A DNA stretch of 64,000 bases from Phascolomyces articulosus (Eukaryota > Mucoromycota > Mucoromycetes > Mucorales > Lichtheimiaceae). Made by a program: the position numbers and the translations under genes. Of the stretch, positions 1 through 11,545 are shown piece by piece (the first letter of the stretch is position 1; every line of letters begins with the position of its first letter). The notes below the pieces were generated by a model. That model saw only the letters and a program-made list of their open reading frames with translations. It searched no databases and was not told the DNA's origin. The DNA lies in the NCBI GenBank assembly GCA_025677815.1, contig JAIXMP010000020.1, positions 744,001 to 808,000 of the forward strand, read 5' to 3'.

Positions 1-2315
1 ATTAAATATAAATGTACCCTGTGCCAATAATTGCTATTGAATATTGTGGTTGTTGTTTGTGTCTTTGCCACATACTTTTTTTTAAAAAAAAAATAAAGAG
101 GAAAAGGAGTTTGCATAACAAATTCAAATACCCTTTTTATACAAATTGGATAATGCCTTATTGTTTGTATCCAATCTTTGGTTTTTGTGATTAAAAACCC
201 AGATATAAACTATAAAACATATATTCTGTGTAATTACAGATAAGGTATATGATGCATTTAACACTACTGTTGCCATTCAATACATCAATTATTACATTAT
301 ATGTGCAAAAACTAGCTATATATGCTATTACTCTATAAAAGATCTCGTTTTTCTTATCCTTTTTAAATGGGTAATATGATATTTATCCTCTTGGTCTTGG
401 TTCTAATAATCCAAGCAATTAAATGTTTTCTTCTTTTGTTACACCATCACGCCATTGTAAATAATCAGGCTCATCGGATAGAATTGCGTCATCCTCGTCA
501 TTATAAGCATCATTCTGACTCGATTATATATTATACCATTGATTCCATCACCACACAATCATTGGGTTATAAAAGTTCTTGTATTGTATGTATTCATGCA
601 GCAGAACATCTTTGCCAAATACACGTTGCTCCAAGTTAGATTGGTTGTATATTCAGTAATAATAAAGTCAACAAAATATTTGTTAAAAAATTATCAACCA
701 ACTTATTAAATACGTATCATTTGCAACGATGGATTTACGTTGCGAAACAGCTTCTTTTATATATATTTTCAGTAATAATAATGGATCAATAAGGATATGT
801 CTTCTATTCATTCGATTTATGGAACCTGTAGTAGAAGATAACAGAAAGATATCCCTAATTCATGAAGTTCCTTGCTGAGTGATTTAACTTTGAATGATTG
901 TGTCTATCAGACACTATCGCTACTTTATGTATTTACATTCCTACTCTTAATTAAATGTCTAAGTGAGTGAGTGAATGAGTGAGAGTGAGATAGATGTCAA
1001 AATGGGCTGAGTTTTTTTTAGGTGGTAGTAAATTGTGCACAGGCCCCACATGTATTTTTACTCATTTTTTATATGGAAAGAGAGATGTGCGAATGTACCA
1101 CATTACCTTTAAATATTCTTCGTGATCGATTCTGACGTGATAAGAAGATTTGTTATTTTGTTGTTTAAAAAATTTTAAATCATTTCCTCGTCAATATTAT
1201 AAATAAAGAATTATAATAGTTTATAACAGATAGCAGAGCAGTAAGTATATTATTTCATTCCTATACTAATTCTTCTAGATTTATATATCACATCATCCGT
1301 ATATATATATAATTAATCAATGAATCATCAAATTTTATAACATTTAAGATAACTTTACTTATTATAATTAGTTTGTCCTCACCACCACCTCTTTATTTGG
1401 CATATCATCTTTTTATTATATATATTACTATTACTAAAGAATCGTTGTAAGAACCGTTTTATTTATAATAACTTGTTCATTCAGTTAATAGGTTCCATGC
1501 GAACGAAAGACATGATCAAAAGAATAATATAAAATGCTTGTTTCAGGCACAAGCGTGTTTATCTAGAAGAAGAGCATTTTGGTGTTAAACTAATCCCATT
1601 TACTATTCTAACGAATAAGAATAAGCGTTGGATTAATATCCCGCCCTATTATTTTCAGGACCGGGATAATTTTATATGATTTTTACGGAAGCCAGTTCCA
1701 TCGTAACACCACTCTATTTTTGAGACAATAATGCATGGTCTTTTAAAGAACATTCTGGCTATTTATATATTGATATGGATGACTATCTAGATTCATTATA
1801 ATATACTCAAACTTCTTTATGCAATTTAAAAGTGAGGTATTTTTTTAACAAGAAGCTTGTATTATTTCTAGTTCCCGACATATATAAAAATAAAGTTTTG
1901 GATTGGCATGAAATACAAAATAATAATAATAATAATAAACACTTCTTCTCTATTCCCTTACGATTGCCAATAGTTGTTGATTCGAACCGTCAAATATAAA
2001 ATGGATTATTCAATTATAAAAAAAAAGGGAAAGGGCTTCTTTGTTTCATTATTGAAAGTAAAGAAGAAGAAAAAAAACAAAAGAAAAAAAAGGTCCTTTT
2101 TTTTTCTCTCCTCAAAAAAAAAAAAAAAAAAATGTCGGGTTCTTTTTTGGTTGGAAAAAAAAAAAAAAAAAAAAAAAAAAGAGAGCGAGTCACTCACCAC
2201 CTTTTTTTTTTTTTTTTTTTTCTCGTCGTCGTTTTTTTTTTCTCTTTTTTTTTTTTCTTTTTATTTTTTTCTTCTTCCTGATTTCACACCAAAAAAAAAA
2301 GAGTTGGGTTGTGTC
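1..2315. other. Intergenic AT-rich stretch with homopolymer tracts
   Basis: I see no convincing gene here. Short coding-like pieces occur on the minus strand around 420-640, but they are broken by stops and match nothing I recognise. The last 250 bases (about 2050-2300) are an extreme alternation of poly-A and poly-T runs just before the zinc-finger start codon. They keep an open frame only because the repeats encode Lys and Phe. Confidence 0.6.
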
Positions 2316-3956
2316 ATGTCACAAACGAAACAAGCTCATTGCAAAACAAAAAGGCCAAGTGACCAAGAGAATACTCACCAAAAGATACCGTCACTTCCTT
2401 TACCACCTATCTATCGATCCACCAACGATTATTATTATTATAATATGAATCATACCTTTACAAGTAATCATAATTCCACTACTACCACTACAACCACCAG
2501 TACTTGCCACGATTATTATTATCATCATTATAATCATCATCAACATCCACAACAACCAATAACAACTACCACAACGACAACGACACCTTATGATAATCCA
2601 TTAATCATTGAAAATAAACATGTTTCGTTACTTGCATTAATTGATACTGTTTATCCTCCTCTTCAATGTACTGAATGTGATGCTGTATCACCCACACGTC
2701 AAGAAGAACAATCTCATTTTCATATTCATCCACCTCGTTTTTATTGTTTACATCCTCATTGCGAATTGTCTTTTAGAACAAAGAGTGCTTTACGTTTTCA
2801 TATTTCAAGATTTCATTTGGTCCATCACCAAAAACCTATTCTTCCTCTTCCAACGATGATTACAAAACCTATTGCTTCTACTGCAACAGCATCATTATCA
2901 TCATCTAATAATAATAGCAACAATCTTGAAATCACTCTTCTTACTACCATTGATTCTGTACCAACAACACCTACGGGCACATCTCCACCTACACCACCCA
3001 TATTAGCAACAACGACAACAGCAGCAACAGCAACGGTAGTTGAAACTTCGGTTACTGAATCAGAATCCATGACACCCACCACAGTTCATGCGGTTCCATC
3101 ACCCTCCCCTTCTCCATCCCCTGTGATTATTAAGAAGCAACCATCCATACCATCTTCTCCATCTTCATCTCCTTTAGTACAACCATTGCATCAACAACAA
3201 CAACAAGAATCAGCATCCCCATCCTCATTATCATCTACATTATCATCTCCCCCTTTACCACCATTATCATCATCAGCATCATCCCCCTCTTCCTCTCAAC
3301 AAAAGAAACGAAAACAAAAACCACCTTCTCAACCCAAACAAAAAAAAGAAAAAAAGCAATCACCTTTAGTATCACAACCAACCACTCAAAATCAAAAACC
3401 TGCTATTCCATCCTGGCGTGTTTCTTCCTTTGGAAGATCCACAACAGCCTCTCGAGCACCTCGTGGATCCAAAAAAATTGTCTTGTCTACTGAAACTGAT
3501 GCATTACTTAATTCTGTCTACCATCCATTGAAATGTCCCTCTTGTCATCAACGATTTAATCGAAAAACCAATGTGATTAAACATTTAACAGATCAACATT
3601 ATGGAGAAGAACCTTATCGTTGTGTATTTAAAGAATGTGTTCATCCGAAACTTTATGCTACAAGAGAAGGATTGGTATATCATATTCTTCGTGTGCATGA
3701 TCAACCTTCCTCCTCCAATACCACTACACCTTCTTCTTCTCAACCTTCATCTCCTCCTCCTCCTACTACTACTATTCCTAGTACTACTACTACTACTACT
3801 ACTACTACATCATCTAATCATCTTCATCTTCATCCAAATCAGCATAATCATACCATGACCACCAAAACCGTTCGTCCAGCAAATGATCATCATCCTCATC
3901 CTCATAATAAAATACAACATTCTGCTAAACGAAGACGTGTGATGGTAGATCGATAA
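2316..3956 (+). CDS. C2H2 zinc-finger protein with low-complexity linkers
   Basis: Single-exon model of 546 residues, probably a nuclear DNA-binding regulator. Four C2H2-type fingers are visible in two pairs: near residues 117-140 and 141-170, then 405-430 and 434-462. The last pair reads LKCPSCHQRF...H...H followed by YRCVFKEC...H...H. Between the pairs lie Ser/Pro/Thr-rich and Gln-rich stretches and a basic segment rich in Lys and Gln. The C-terminus is His/Thr/Asn-rich and ends in a basic patch (AKRRRVMVDR) that could be a nuclear localisation signal. The frame stays open upstream to about 1974, but that part is only poly-Lys/poly-Phe from homopolymers, so I chose the ATG at 2316 (MSQTKQ). 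Target genes cannot be inferred. The gene is convergent with ZNHIT1. Confidence 0.8.
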   Translation: MSQTKQAHCKTKRPSDQENTHQKIPSLPLPPIYRSTNDYYYYNMNHTFTSNHNSTTTTTTTSTCHDYYYHHYNHHQHPQQPITTTTTTTTPYDNPLIIENKHVSLLALIDTVYPPLQCTECDAVSPTRQEEQSHFHIHPPRFYCLHPHCELSFRTKSALRFHISRFHLVHHQKPILPLPTMITKPIASTATASLSSSNNNSNNLEITLLTTIDSVPTTPTGTSPPTPPILATTTTAATATVVETSVTESESMTPTTVHAVPSPSPSPSPVIIKKQPSIPSSPSSSPLVQPLHQQQQQESASPSSLSSTLSSPPLPPLSSSASSPSSSQQKKRKQKPPSQPKQKKEKKQSPLVSQPTTQNQKPAIPSWRVSSFGRSTTASRAPRGSKKIVLSTETDALLNSVYHPLKCPSCHQRFNRKTNVIKHLTDQHYGEEPYRCVFKECVHPKLYATREGLVYHILRVHDQPSSSNTTTPSSSQPSSPPPPTTTIPSTTTTTTTTTSSNHLHLHPNQHNHTMTTKTVRPANDHHPHPHNKIQHSAKRRRVMVDR

Positions 3957-4077
3957 TTCCACACCCCTCCCTTCCTCTCTTTTTACTATTATTATTATTT
4001 TTTTATATAAAGAAGAAGAATTATTTACAATAATAAAATAAAAAACAAATTTACAAATATATATAATTTTTTTTTCC

Positions 4078-4750
4078 TTACGCTGTCCATTTTAAACATC
4101 TGAAAAAAAAAGTATTTTTAGTTTTTATACATGAAATGGGATAAAATAAAACAATCAAATTTTTTTACCTTGTTTCTTGATGTGTTCCTAAACACTTGAC
4201 AGAACAATATTTCATACCACAACGTAAACATTTATAAGTACTTTGAAATCCACATACAGAACAAAAATGTCTAGGTGGATATTTGGATGGTTCTGCTGAA
4301 CATGTAAGATAAGAAGGTGTGGTGGGAGATAATAGTTCCAATCTCTATTCATATATAAAGTGGTTTTAGCCTTCTATATATATATATTTGGTCATTTAAA
4401 AAAAAAGACTCACTTACAGCATCTTCTAAAAGCACATTTAAATTGGTTTTGGCTGCATAGACATTGGCTTTCATTCCTTTATGTCTTTTTTTCCGTGCTG
4501 CTATTGCTAATGAAGTAATATATATGAGTGCTTTGGTTTTTTTTTGAGGGGGGAGGTTCAAACAATAATAAAACTTACAATCGTCTTCTTGTTGTTGTAA
4601 TACATTATGAATAAGTCCTTCCACGTCATTGAGTGAATTATGATTATCTTTTTCTAATGAATCAAGTTGTCGTTTTAAATGACGTTCAACAGCTTCTGGA
4701 TCGTGTCTGACTGTATTCGTTAATCGCGTCCGTTCACTCTTTTTGGACAT
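4078..4750 (-). CDS. VPS71: HIT zinc-finger protein ZNHIT1/Vps71 (SWR1/SRCAP subunit)
   Basis: Four exons, 4579-4750, 4418-4506, 4169-4344 and 4078-4099, give 152 residues, almost exactly the length of human ZNHIT1 (154). The C-terminal HIT zinc finger is complete: RHFCSVCGFQSTYKCLRCGM then KYCSVKCLGTHQETRCLKW, with the alternating CxxC pairs and the His/Cys close. The middle has the KANVYAAKTNLNVLLEDA helix typical of the family. In other fungi and animals this protein is a subunit of the SWR1/SRCAP remodeller that deposits histone H2A.Z. The last coding exon is only 22 bases and completes the final Cys of the finger, so a prediction that stopped one exon early would lose the zinc site. Intron phases are consistent throughout. 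Confidence 0.92.
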
Positions 4751-5488
4751 TTGTGTATTATATATTTTTATGTATAGAAGCTATGAAAAACTGTGCCAGG
4801 TCAATTTTGGTAGTTCTTCAAAACGGATTTTGAATTTACATGTTGGTATTTGCCCAGTTCTTTCCTTCCCTGGATAAGCACACCCCATTCTACCAATATA
4901 GAGTTAATATTGTATGTCTTATATAGTAATATATGATTTTAATTCCATAATTGAGCTAGCATATATAATACTGTCAACAAAATGTAGCAGCTCTTTGCGA
5001 CCTATGCTACAAAAATATATGTCATCATCCACGTTATTTTTTATTGGCATGTCGATCAAAGAACCCTGTAATAATTATAATAAGGTTGTTACATAGCAAC
5101 TAAACTCTATTTAGTCCTTTACCATATATATTATGTACCATAATGAGAACAAAATGCGAGATCAAATAAAAAAAAGTATTCCTATTGCTAGTATGAAACG
5201 TGTCTGGTGGTGGTGTTAAGTAGTAATAGAGTACATAGGTTGCATGAATGGTAAAATCAATTACATATCATAAATTAAACGCACCCAAAGGATATGCAAT
5301 TTATGGCACTTATGGTGCATAGCAAACAGAGAGAGAGGGAAGATTAGGCTATAACAATTGGCTTCATGCTGCTGATGCATCATAAAATGATTATTTAATA
5401 GATTTCCTGGTCTAGGAGTTGGCAAACAAAACACCACCCAGTCAACTCAGTTTCAACTATTGCTATTAATGGCTTCCACCATAAAGAA
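4751..5488. other. Intergenic, no gene seen
   Basis: AT-rich spacer between the 5' end of ZNHIT1 and the GH3 remnant. It should hold the ZNHIT1 promoter. No longer frame with coding character was found. Confidence 0.5.
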
Positions 5489-5960
5489 GCTTCCAAAGTT
5501 CATATTCAAACTTTGAAAAATATACCAAGATTGTTCGTCAAATTAGTGCTGCTACTTGTATCGTTTTACAAAACAATGATAGTATCCTTCCTCTTTCAAG
5601 TGATTCGAAAAAATTTGCTTTTATTGATAGCAATGCTGGACCAATCCCTCAGGGTATTAATGGATATAATGCTCAACGTTGTGCTGAAGGCTATCATACG
5701 TTATTTCCTTTTTCTATATTATTTTATTACTGTCTTTAATCTATGATCAAAATCAATATATTGATAATGATCTATTTCTTATTATTTTCTTTTTACAGTT
5801 GCAGTGGGTTGGGGTTTCCGCAACTGCAGATTTCCTCTACCTTGGTACTCTAGTTGATGGTGTACCTACTCGTGCTGGTGATGATATATCAGCTCGAGAA
5901 ACTATAAAATTAATCAAGATAGACGAACAAACTTTTTCCTTGTGTATTCGATTGACTCAT
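5489..5960 (+). pseudogene. Decayed GH3 beta-glucosidase fragment
   Basis: A piece of a glycoside hydrolase family 3 C-terminal region is readable but broken. Near 5515-5697 one frame reads KIVRQISAATCIVLQNNDSI followed by LPLSSDSKKFAFIDSNAGP, which resembles the GH3 segment 'IA..S.VLLKN...LPL...K.A.IG..A'. After what looks like an intron remnant ending in ttttacag at about 5800, AVGWG is followed by a frame change to SATADFLYLGTLVDGVPTRA. This matches the family's GWGSGT.xFPYLxxPLxG region. There is no start, no catalytic N-terminal barrel and no intact frame. It is a relic, not a working enzyme. The family assignment rests on motif memory; the frame change is directly visible. Confidence 0.72.
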
Positions 5961-6584
5961 AAAAGAAAAAGATGTTATTTTTTGATTCAATGTCCCTGAT
6001 TAGTTTTCATGCTAAAAAAACACCCTCACATGTCCACTTTATCTTCATGACAACAAGGTCTCCCATTCATATTTTCTTCCCCATCCCATCAATACAAAGG
6101 TATCACATCCAATACATTCAATTCACCTGGTCACTCTTTCTTTTTGATCCATAGAATATCCACTTCATAGAACACACATTCACTCCTATTTCCATACAAT
6201 TACTCTTTTTTTCTTTTTTGGTGAAACAAATTGGATTTGGATTTCTATGATACGTTTTTGTGATTTTTATGGTGCTAATAAATTATAGTAACAGAAAAAC
6301 TTATGTCAACAATATTATTTTTCGATGGTGATGGTAAAGAAAAATGAGATATGAAAAACCACTTTAGAGGAAGAGGAGTCACCGTATGGAATGCTGTGAA
6401 CATCACCCAAGGTAGTAGTTGTTACCTTGTCACTCAACAAACTTTTGGGCACCTTGTTTAAAAAAGAGAATCACATTGGTCATTTTCTCATTTCCTTCCT
6501 TCCTTTTTTCTCATTTTATATCTTTTATCCCAATTTCTCTTTTTCTCTCTCCAATTTTTTTTCTTTATCCTTTATCCAGTTGAT

Positions 6585-7445
6585 TTATCTTATGCAAATA
6601 TCCAAAGCAGAAACTTGCTCAAAAGCAGCAGCGGTATCAGCAACGGAGGTATAGTTGCCAGCAAGGAGAGCCTGTTGAATAATAATTTTAATATAAGTAA
6701 TTTAGTCTTTTCTCTATCTCTCCATTTCAAATCTTCCTCTTTTTTTTTAATTATCCAATCCCTCAAATTACACAAGGTTCTCATCACTCTATAAATTACC
6801 TGGGGGTCAATGGTTTCCAAATGATCCAATAGGGTTTCGAAGCCAGAGACAGCAGCGAACTGGGTTTGGGCAAAGTGCTAGCAACGACTTGTTCAGAGAC
6901 GCCATCGCCAACAGCTTTCATTTGTTCAACAGCAGTGGCAGCAGTAGTGAAAGCGGTAATGATACTAGCAGAAGGAGTGGAGGCATAGACACTAAAGAGA
7001 TTAATATCAGAATAACCGACATTGGACACGTTGTTCACCACCAAAAGCAAAACGAAGGACTTCAGCAGCGTAATATTCGGCTGAGTTGAGGATGCACCTT
7101 CAAAGGCAATGATCAAATGAGATTTGCCAGTGGAAGCTTCAACGCGGGATTCACCATCAAAGTACTGGACGGGAGTGATGGAAGAGGAGCCATCGGGGGG
7201 GGGGGAGTAATGTAAAGTTTCAGTAAACTTTTGGACAGCATTTCCGAAGAAAGGTCGGCACCAACAAGGGCAAAGCTACCAGTCTTAAAAAGTGCGGCAG
7301 TATAGATTTAGACAGCATGATCGTTTACTTTGCTGGCAGCGGTGGCAAAGATAGAATTACCGAGATCATTACGGAAAGCGGTAGTGTGAGGAGCTTAAAG
7401 ATAGCCGCGGTTTGTTGAGCAACATTGACGAATTCGTAATCTGGG
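6585..7445 (-). pseudogene. Decayed QCR2 (cytochrome bc1 core protein 2) copy
   Basis: The minus strand reads as the C-terminal half of mitochondrial ubiquinol-cytochrome c reductase core protein 2, but in several frames. Recognisable pieces in order: YEFVNVAQQTAAIF near 7430, ALVGADLSSEML near 7265, YFDGESRVEASTGKSHLIIA then FEGASSTQPN near 7160-7080, VGYSDINLFSVYAS near 7010, AQTQFAAVSGFETLLDHLET then IDPQ ending at 6800, and ALLAGNYTSVADTAAAFEQV then SALDICI ending at 6585. The frame shifts near 7070 and again near 6865. A G-run of about ten (7196-7206) marks another damaged spot. An intron at 6672-6799 still has intact GT and AG ends in phase 0, so the copy arose from genomic DNA rather than mRNA. 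A functional QCR2 should exist elsewhere in the genome. Confidence 0.82.
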
Positions 7446-8522
7446 GAACTTTTGGTTTAGAGACGAAAAAGAATAACATATTCCCAAACAGATCAATTTT
7501 TGAGTTCATCCAAACTCTTATCATTTTGACAAGGTTATCTTTCGACTTTCCCCTTATAGCACATTATTTTTCCTCTCTTTCTTCATATGAATAAATAATA
7601 AAGTGCATATCCCTCTTTGTTTTCATCGAACTTCCAGATTAAATAAAAATTAAAGGTTAAGAATTCGACAGAATTGGTTTTTTTTGTTGTTGAGTGAATA
7701 TCCCTTTTTATACAGTGTCAATGGTAAGATCAAAGAGTTTAAGGTACTTGATCATTTCACTGCTCTACCTTTCTTAATTATTACTAATAATATTATTTAT
7801 ATTCATGATGATGATAACTGCATAAGTTATTGACGAATATGTTCATCTACCTCCTCCGTTGACTCAATCGTGTGAAGTAATAATAAAAAAGTGTAGCTAT
7901 AATGACCCGTGTGAAGGAAGGGTTTTTCACGTTATCTCATTATGAATAATTCACCCGTTGACTATTTTAATATTAAATGCTGTGGAGAGAAGGAGGAGGA
8001 AAAAGAGGAGACAGAAGAAGGTTCTTCTCTCTCCGCTTTAGAGACAAAACATATTAAGGCTGACGTTATATACATTTACTAATATGTATAACTTATTGTT
8101 GACAGTTTTTTATTATTATTACTATACTTACTACCTATTACTATAACTGCTATTATACTAAATAGAAGAACCATATATCCTTCTTTCCTACCTTTCAAAC
8201 ATTTATTGATAGAATCATGACGAACTAAAAAATAAAAAAATAAAAGACTTCTGGGTTTCATAAGTGAAAAGAAATAGTTGCTTATGAAAGAAGAAATGGC
8301 GTGGACCGGTATGAGTCCCGATGAAAGAAAATTTTCAGCGTTTTTACCCGTCGTTTACCATTACGGTGATGACCGGAAGAAAGTCGGACTTTGGAGCGAC
8401 ATGTGAAAAAGTAAGCTGGAATATTGCTTGCCCTGAGTATTTCAAGCTTTTACCAACACATTTCTTGTTTGTTCAGCTTTTTTTCTTTTTCCTTTTCCTT
8501 TTAATCTTTATTATTTCTCGTC
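7446..8522. other. Intergenic; upstream region of the succinyl-CoA ligase gene
   Basis: No complete gene. It carries the presumed promoter and 5' leader of the downstream mitochondrial enzyme gene. A short ATG-to-stop frame of 40 codons lies at 8284-8406 (starting MKEEMAWTGMSPDERKF), about 115 bases before the real start. It could be an upstream ORF or chance. Confidence 0.45.
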
Positions 8523-10188
8523 ATGTTCAAAAACGTCACCACCACCATTGCACGCAACTCTGGTGAGTTTCCTTTTAATATATCTTGGAATATACATTGT
8601 ACTTTATTGTTTCAAGAGGTTACTTATAGTTTATAAATAACAACAATTATATAGTTGCTGCTCGTCGCTCATTCGCCAGTCAAGCCGGTTATGAATCGAC
8701 AGCCAAGAACCTCAAGATCAACAAGGATACCAAGGTTATCTGCCAAGGTTTCACTGGTCGTCAGGTAAATAAATCGAGTTTTTATTATTATTATTTTGAA
8801 ACATGCAAGGCAAAAATAAAATAAGGGGGAGGGAGTTTTATTTAAAGAAGTTAATAGTAGTAATATACTCATCCAATGATTACGTATTCCATAATCATAA
8901 AAACAAATAGGGTACTTTCCATTCTGAACAAGCTATTGCTTATGGTACCAACATGGTTGGTGGTGTCTCTCCCAAGAAGGCTGGTCAAACCCACTTGGGT
9001 CTTCCCGTGTTCGGTTCCGTTCGTGAGGTAAGAAAAACAAAAGGAAGGGAAAAAGAGAGAGAGAGAGAGAGAGAGAGTAAAAAGGAAGAAAAAAAAATAG
9101 AACAGTGATCACTAACATCATTTATTATTCTGTTTCATAGGCCGTTGACGTTGCCAAGCCTGATGCTAGTGTGATTTACGTTCCCCCAGCTGGTGCATCA
9201 GCTGCTATCTTGGATGCTATTGAAAATGAAATTCCTTTAGTAGTTGCCATCACTGAAGGTATTCCTCAACATGAAATGGTTCGTGTCAAGCAAGCCTTGA
9301 TGACTCAAAACAAGACACGTCTTGTTGGTCCCAACTGCCCTGGTATCATTGCCCCTGAACAATGTAAGATTGGTATCATGCCTGGTCATATCCATAAGCG
9401 TGGTAAGGTCGGCATTGTCTCTCGTTCTGGTACTTTGACTTATGAAGCTGTCAACCAAACCACTGAAGTTGGTCTTGGTCAAACCTTGTGTGTTGGTATT
9501 GGTGGTGACCCTCTTAACGGTTCCAACTTTATTGACTGTCTTCGCGTCTTTTTGGAAGATAAGGAAACTGAAGGTATGGATTGTGAACTTTAATTTTTTG
9601 GGTTAAACATTTTACTTGTGGGAAAAAAAACGTAAAAGATCAGGGGCACGCGTCATTTTTTTTTTTTTTTTTTTGATACTCATCTTTATGTCATGCTATT
9701 AGGTATCATTATGATTGGTGAAATTGGTGGTACTGCCGAAGAAGAAGCTGCTGATTTCTTAAAGGAATATAACCAAGCTCGTGAAGTCCCCAAGCCAGTT
9801 GTTTCTTTCATTGCTGGATTGACTGCTCCTCCTGGCCGTCGTATGGGTAAGTTGGAATATTTATTTATATAAAAGTGTAGTCTGAAGGAAAAAAAACATG
9901 GATTACTTATTGGAATTACAACATGATATATGGGGTGGTGTCTATTTCTAAATAGGTCACGCTGGTGCCATTATTTCTGGTGGTAAGGGTGGTGCCCAAG
10001 ATAAGATTAAGGCTTTGGAAAATGCTGGTGTCATCGTTACTCCTTCCCCTGCCAAGCTCGGTGTTCAACTCAAGGAGGTAAAGTATTTGGAATTAATGAT
10101 TACATAATTTAAGTGTGCTTTTTTTACTTATACTCTTTATTATTATTATTATTATTATTAGGCCATGGCTGCAGCTGGACTCGTTTAA
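8523..10188 (+). CDS. LSC1: Succinyl-CoA ligase alpha subunit, mitochondrial
   Basis: Seven exons: 8523-8562, 8655-8764, 8911-9027, 9141-9573, 9703-9846, 9956-10077 and 10162-10188. They give 330 residues, the normal length for the fungal enzyme. The N-terminus [20 protein letters not shown] is basic, hydroxylated and free of acidic residues, as expected for a mitochondrial presequence. Next come the CoA-binding Rossmann part ([34 protein letters not shown]) and the ligase part ([49 protein letters not shown]). The active-site His loop reads [15 protein letters not shown]. With the beta subunit it converts succinyl-CoA to succinate plus ATP or GTP in the TCA cycle. The last exon is 27 bases (AMAAAGLV). 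Codon use is richer in C and G than the neighbours, which suggests high expression. Confidence 0.96.
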
Positions 10189-11079
10189 ATAAATTATTAG
10201 CAGCATCAACATCAACCACACATTCTTCTCCTCCTCATCTCAATCTCATGATATAAACGTTAACCCATTTTTCACGTTAAAACAACCCACATCATATACT
10301 CCTCTTTGACAAGAAACCAATCTCTTTCTCATTTCATTTTTATTTTATGCACTCAAACCATTCTCTTTTTTCTTAAAAAAAAACTCTCTCTCCTCACACA
10401 CTTATTTTATTTTGTTTTTTGTTCGTACATATACACACCAAACATAGATTTATATTCCTGTACTTCTACTAGTGCTTTTCTTTTATTTTTTATTTTTATT
10501 TTTTTTTGTTAACGTGCAATCGATTCTTTACTATGTGTCTTTTTTGACAATATGATTTATCTATAAAAAAGTATTCAGCAACAACAACAACAACATTCAC
10601 TCAATGGCATTGTATATAGATAACAGATGGAATGAGGATTGCAAGACAACAACCTTTGTATTTATTATCTTGTAGTGTGAGAAAATAGGATGGGAAACAT
10701 GTATTAATTTTACCGGGGGTGGAATATAAGATGGAGTCTCAAAATTATGTAAAGAATTACAGAGACTTTTTTGATTTATATTAAGCATGAAACCTTCCAT
10801 TATTCAAAAAGTGTGAATGTCGTTTTGAGAAAAAAAATATCAATGCATGATTTTTAAATAGTTTATAGAAAAAAGCGCTACATTGAATAACAAATATTTA
10901 ATCACAAGACGATGTACAGTGAGGATTAACTGATATTTACATAAATAATAATATGCATGTTACTATTATTTGCGTAACCCAAGTAAATCATGCCAAACAA
11001 ACGTTACAGTCATCATTCATCCATTATGAATTTAAACATATAATGAATAAGCGGCGCGTGATGCTATAGAAACGAATTA
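10189..11079. other. Intergenic, 3' flank of LSC1
   Basis: A pyrimidine- and A-rich 3' flank with poly-T runs and a short CAA repeat near 10580, then featureless AT-rich DNA. No gene seen. Confidence 0.5.
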
Positions 11080-11340
11080 TATATACACACTTCCACTGAT
11101 ATTGCAAAATATATCGAATACTGTGGATACCGATGTGCATATCTTCCTCCATATTCTCCTGAGCTCAATCCTATAGAACAGTTTTGGTCGGTTGCAAAGA
11201 GTAAGATGAAGCGTCAATGATTCTTACAACAAGAGACTTTGACTACAAGGATCTGTGAAGCAAGCATGTAATAAAGTAAAACCATCATATTTCATTGGAT
11301 TTGCTTCTCATTCACATTGATGCTTGGAAAAGTATTGTAC
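11080..11340 (+). mobile_element. Tc1/mariner-type (DDE_3) transposase remnant
   Basis: One frame reads IEYCGYRCAYLPPYSPELNP then IEQFWSVAKSKMKRQ and a stop near 11220. It contains the LPPYSPxLNPIExxWxxxK signature at the C-terminal end of Tc1/mariner DDE transposases; the third acidic position corresponds to the E of PIE. After the stop, further family-like pieces follow in shifted frames: LQQETLTTRICEA, then NKVKPSYFIGFASHSH. There is no N-terminus, no first two catalytic aspartates and several breaks, so it is inactive. The probable 3' end of the same element lies about 350 bases downstream. Confidence 0.8.
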
Positions 11341-11545
11341 AAAGTGATCTTATAAGGATTAAAAATTTAATGACAATGGTCATTTTCTATACAAGGAAAG
11401 GAAAAATAAACTGTAAGATAAGTTAACCCTCTTTCTTTTTTATTATTATTATTATATTGAATCATCAAAACTTTATTTAAAAAGACCAAAAAGGTTTTCA
11501 TTAGACAGCTTTATTCTACATTCTAAATATTGCTACTAAATATAA

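Noticed and set aside
367..639. 90-codon plus-strand frame near the left end
   Set aside because: It has no recognisable motif, sits in AT-rich DNA, and the opposite strand looks equally coding-like.
1640..1670. Hairpin ATCCCG...CGGGAT
   Set aside because: A single six-base stem in AT-rich DNA with no associated feature; likely chance.
1975..1992. B-box-like GATTCGAACC suggesting a tRNA on the minus strand
   Set aside because: No matching A box or cloverleaf could be drawn in the A-rich sequence around it.
1974..2315. N-terminal extension of the zinc-finger protein
   Set aside because: It is open only because of poly-A and poly-T runs, has no ATG context, and contributes poly-Lys/poly-Phe with no family support.
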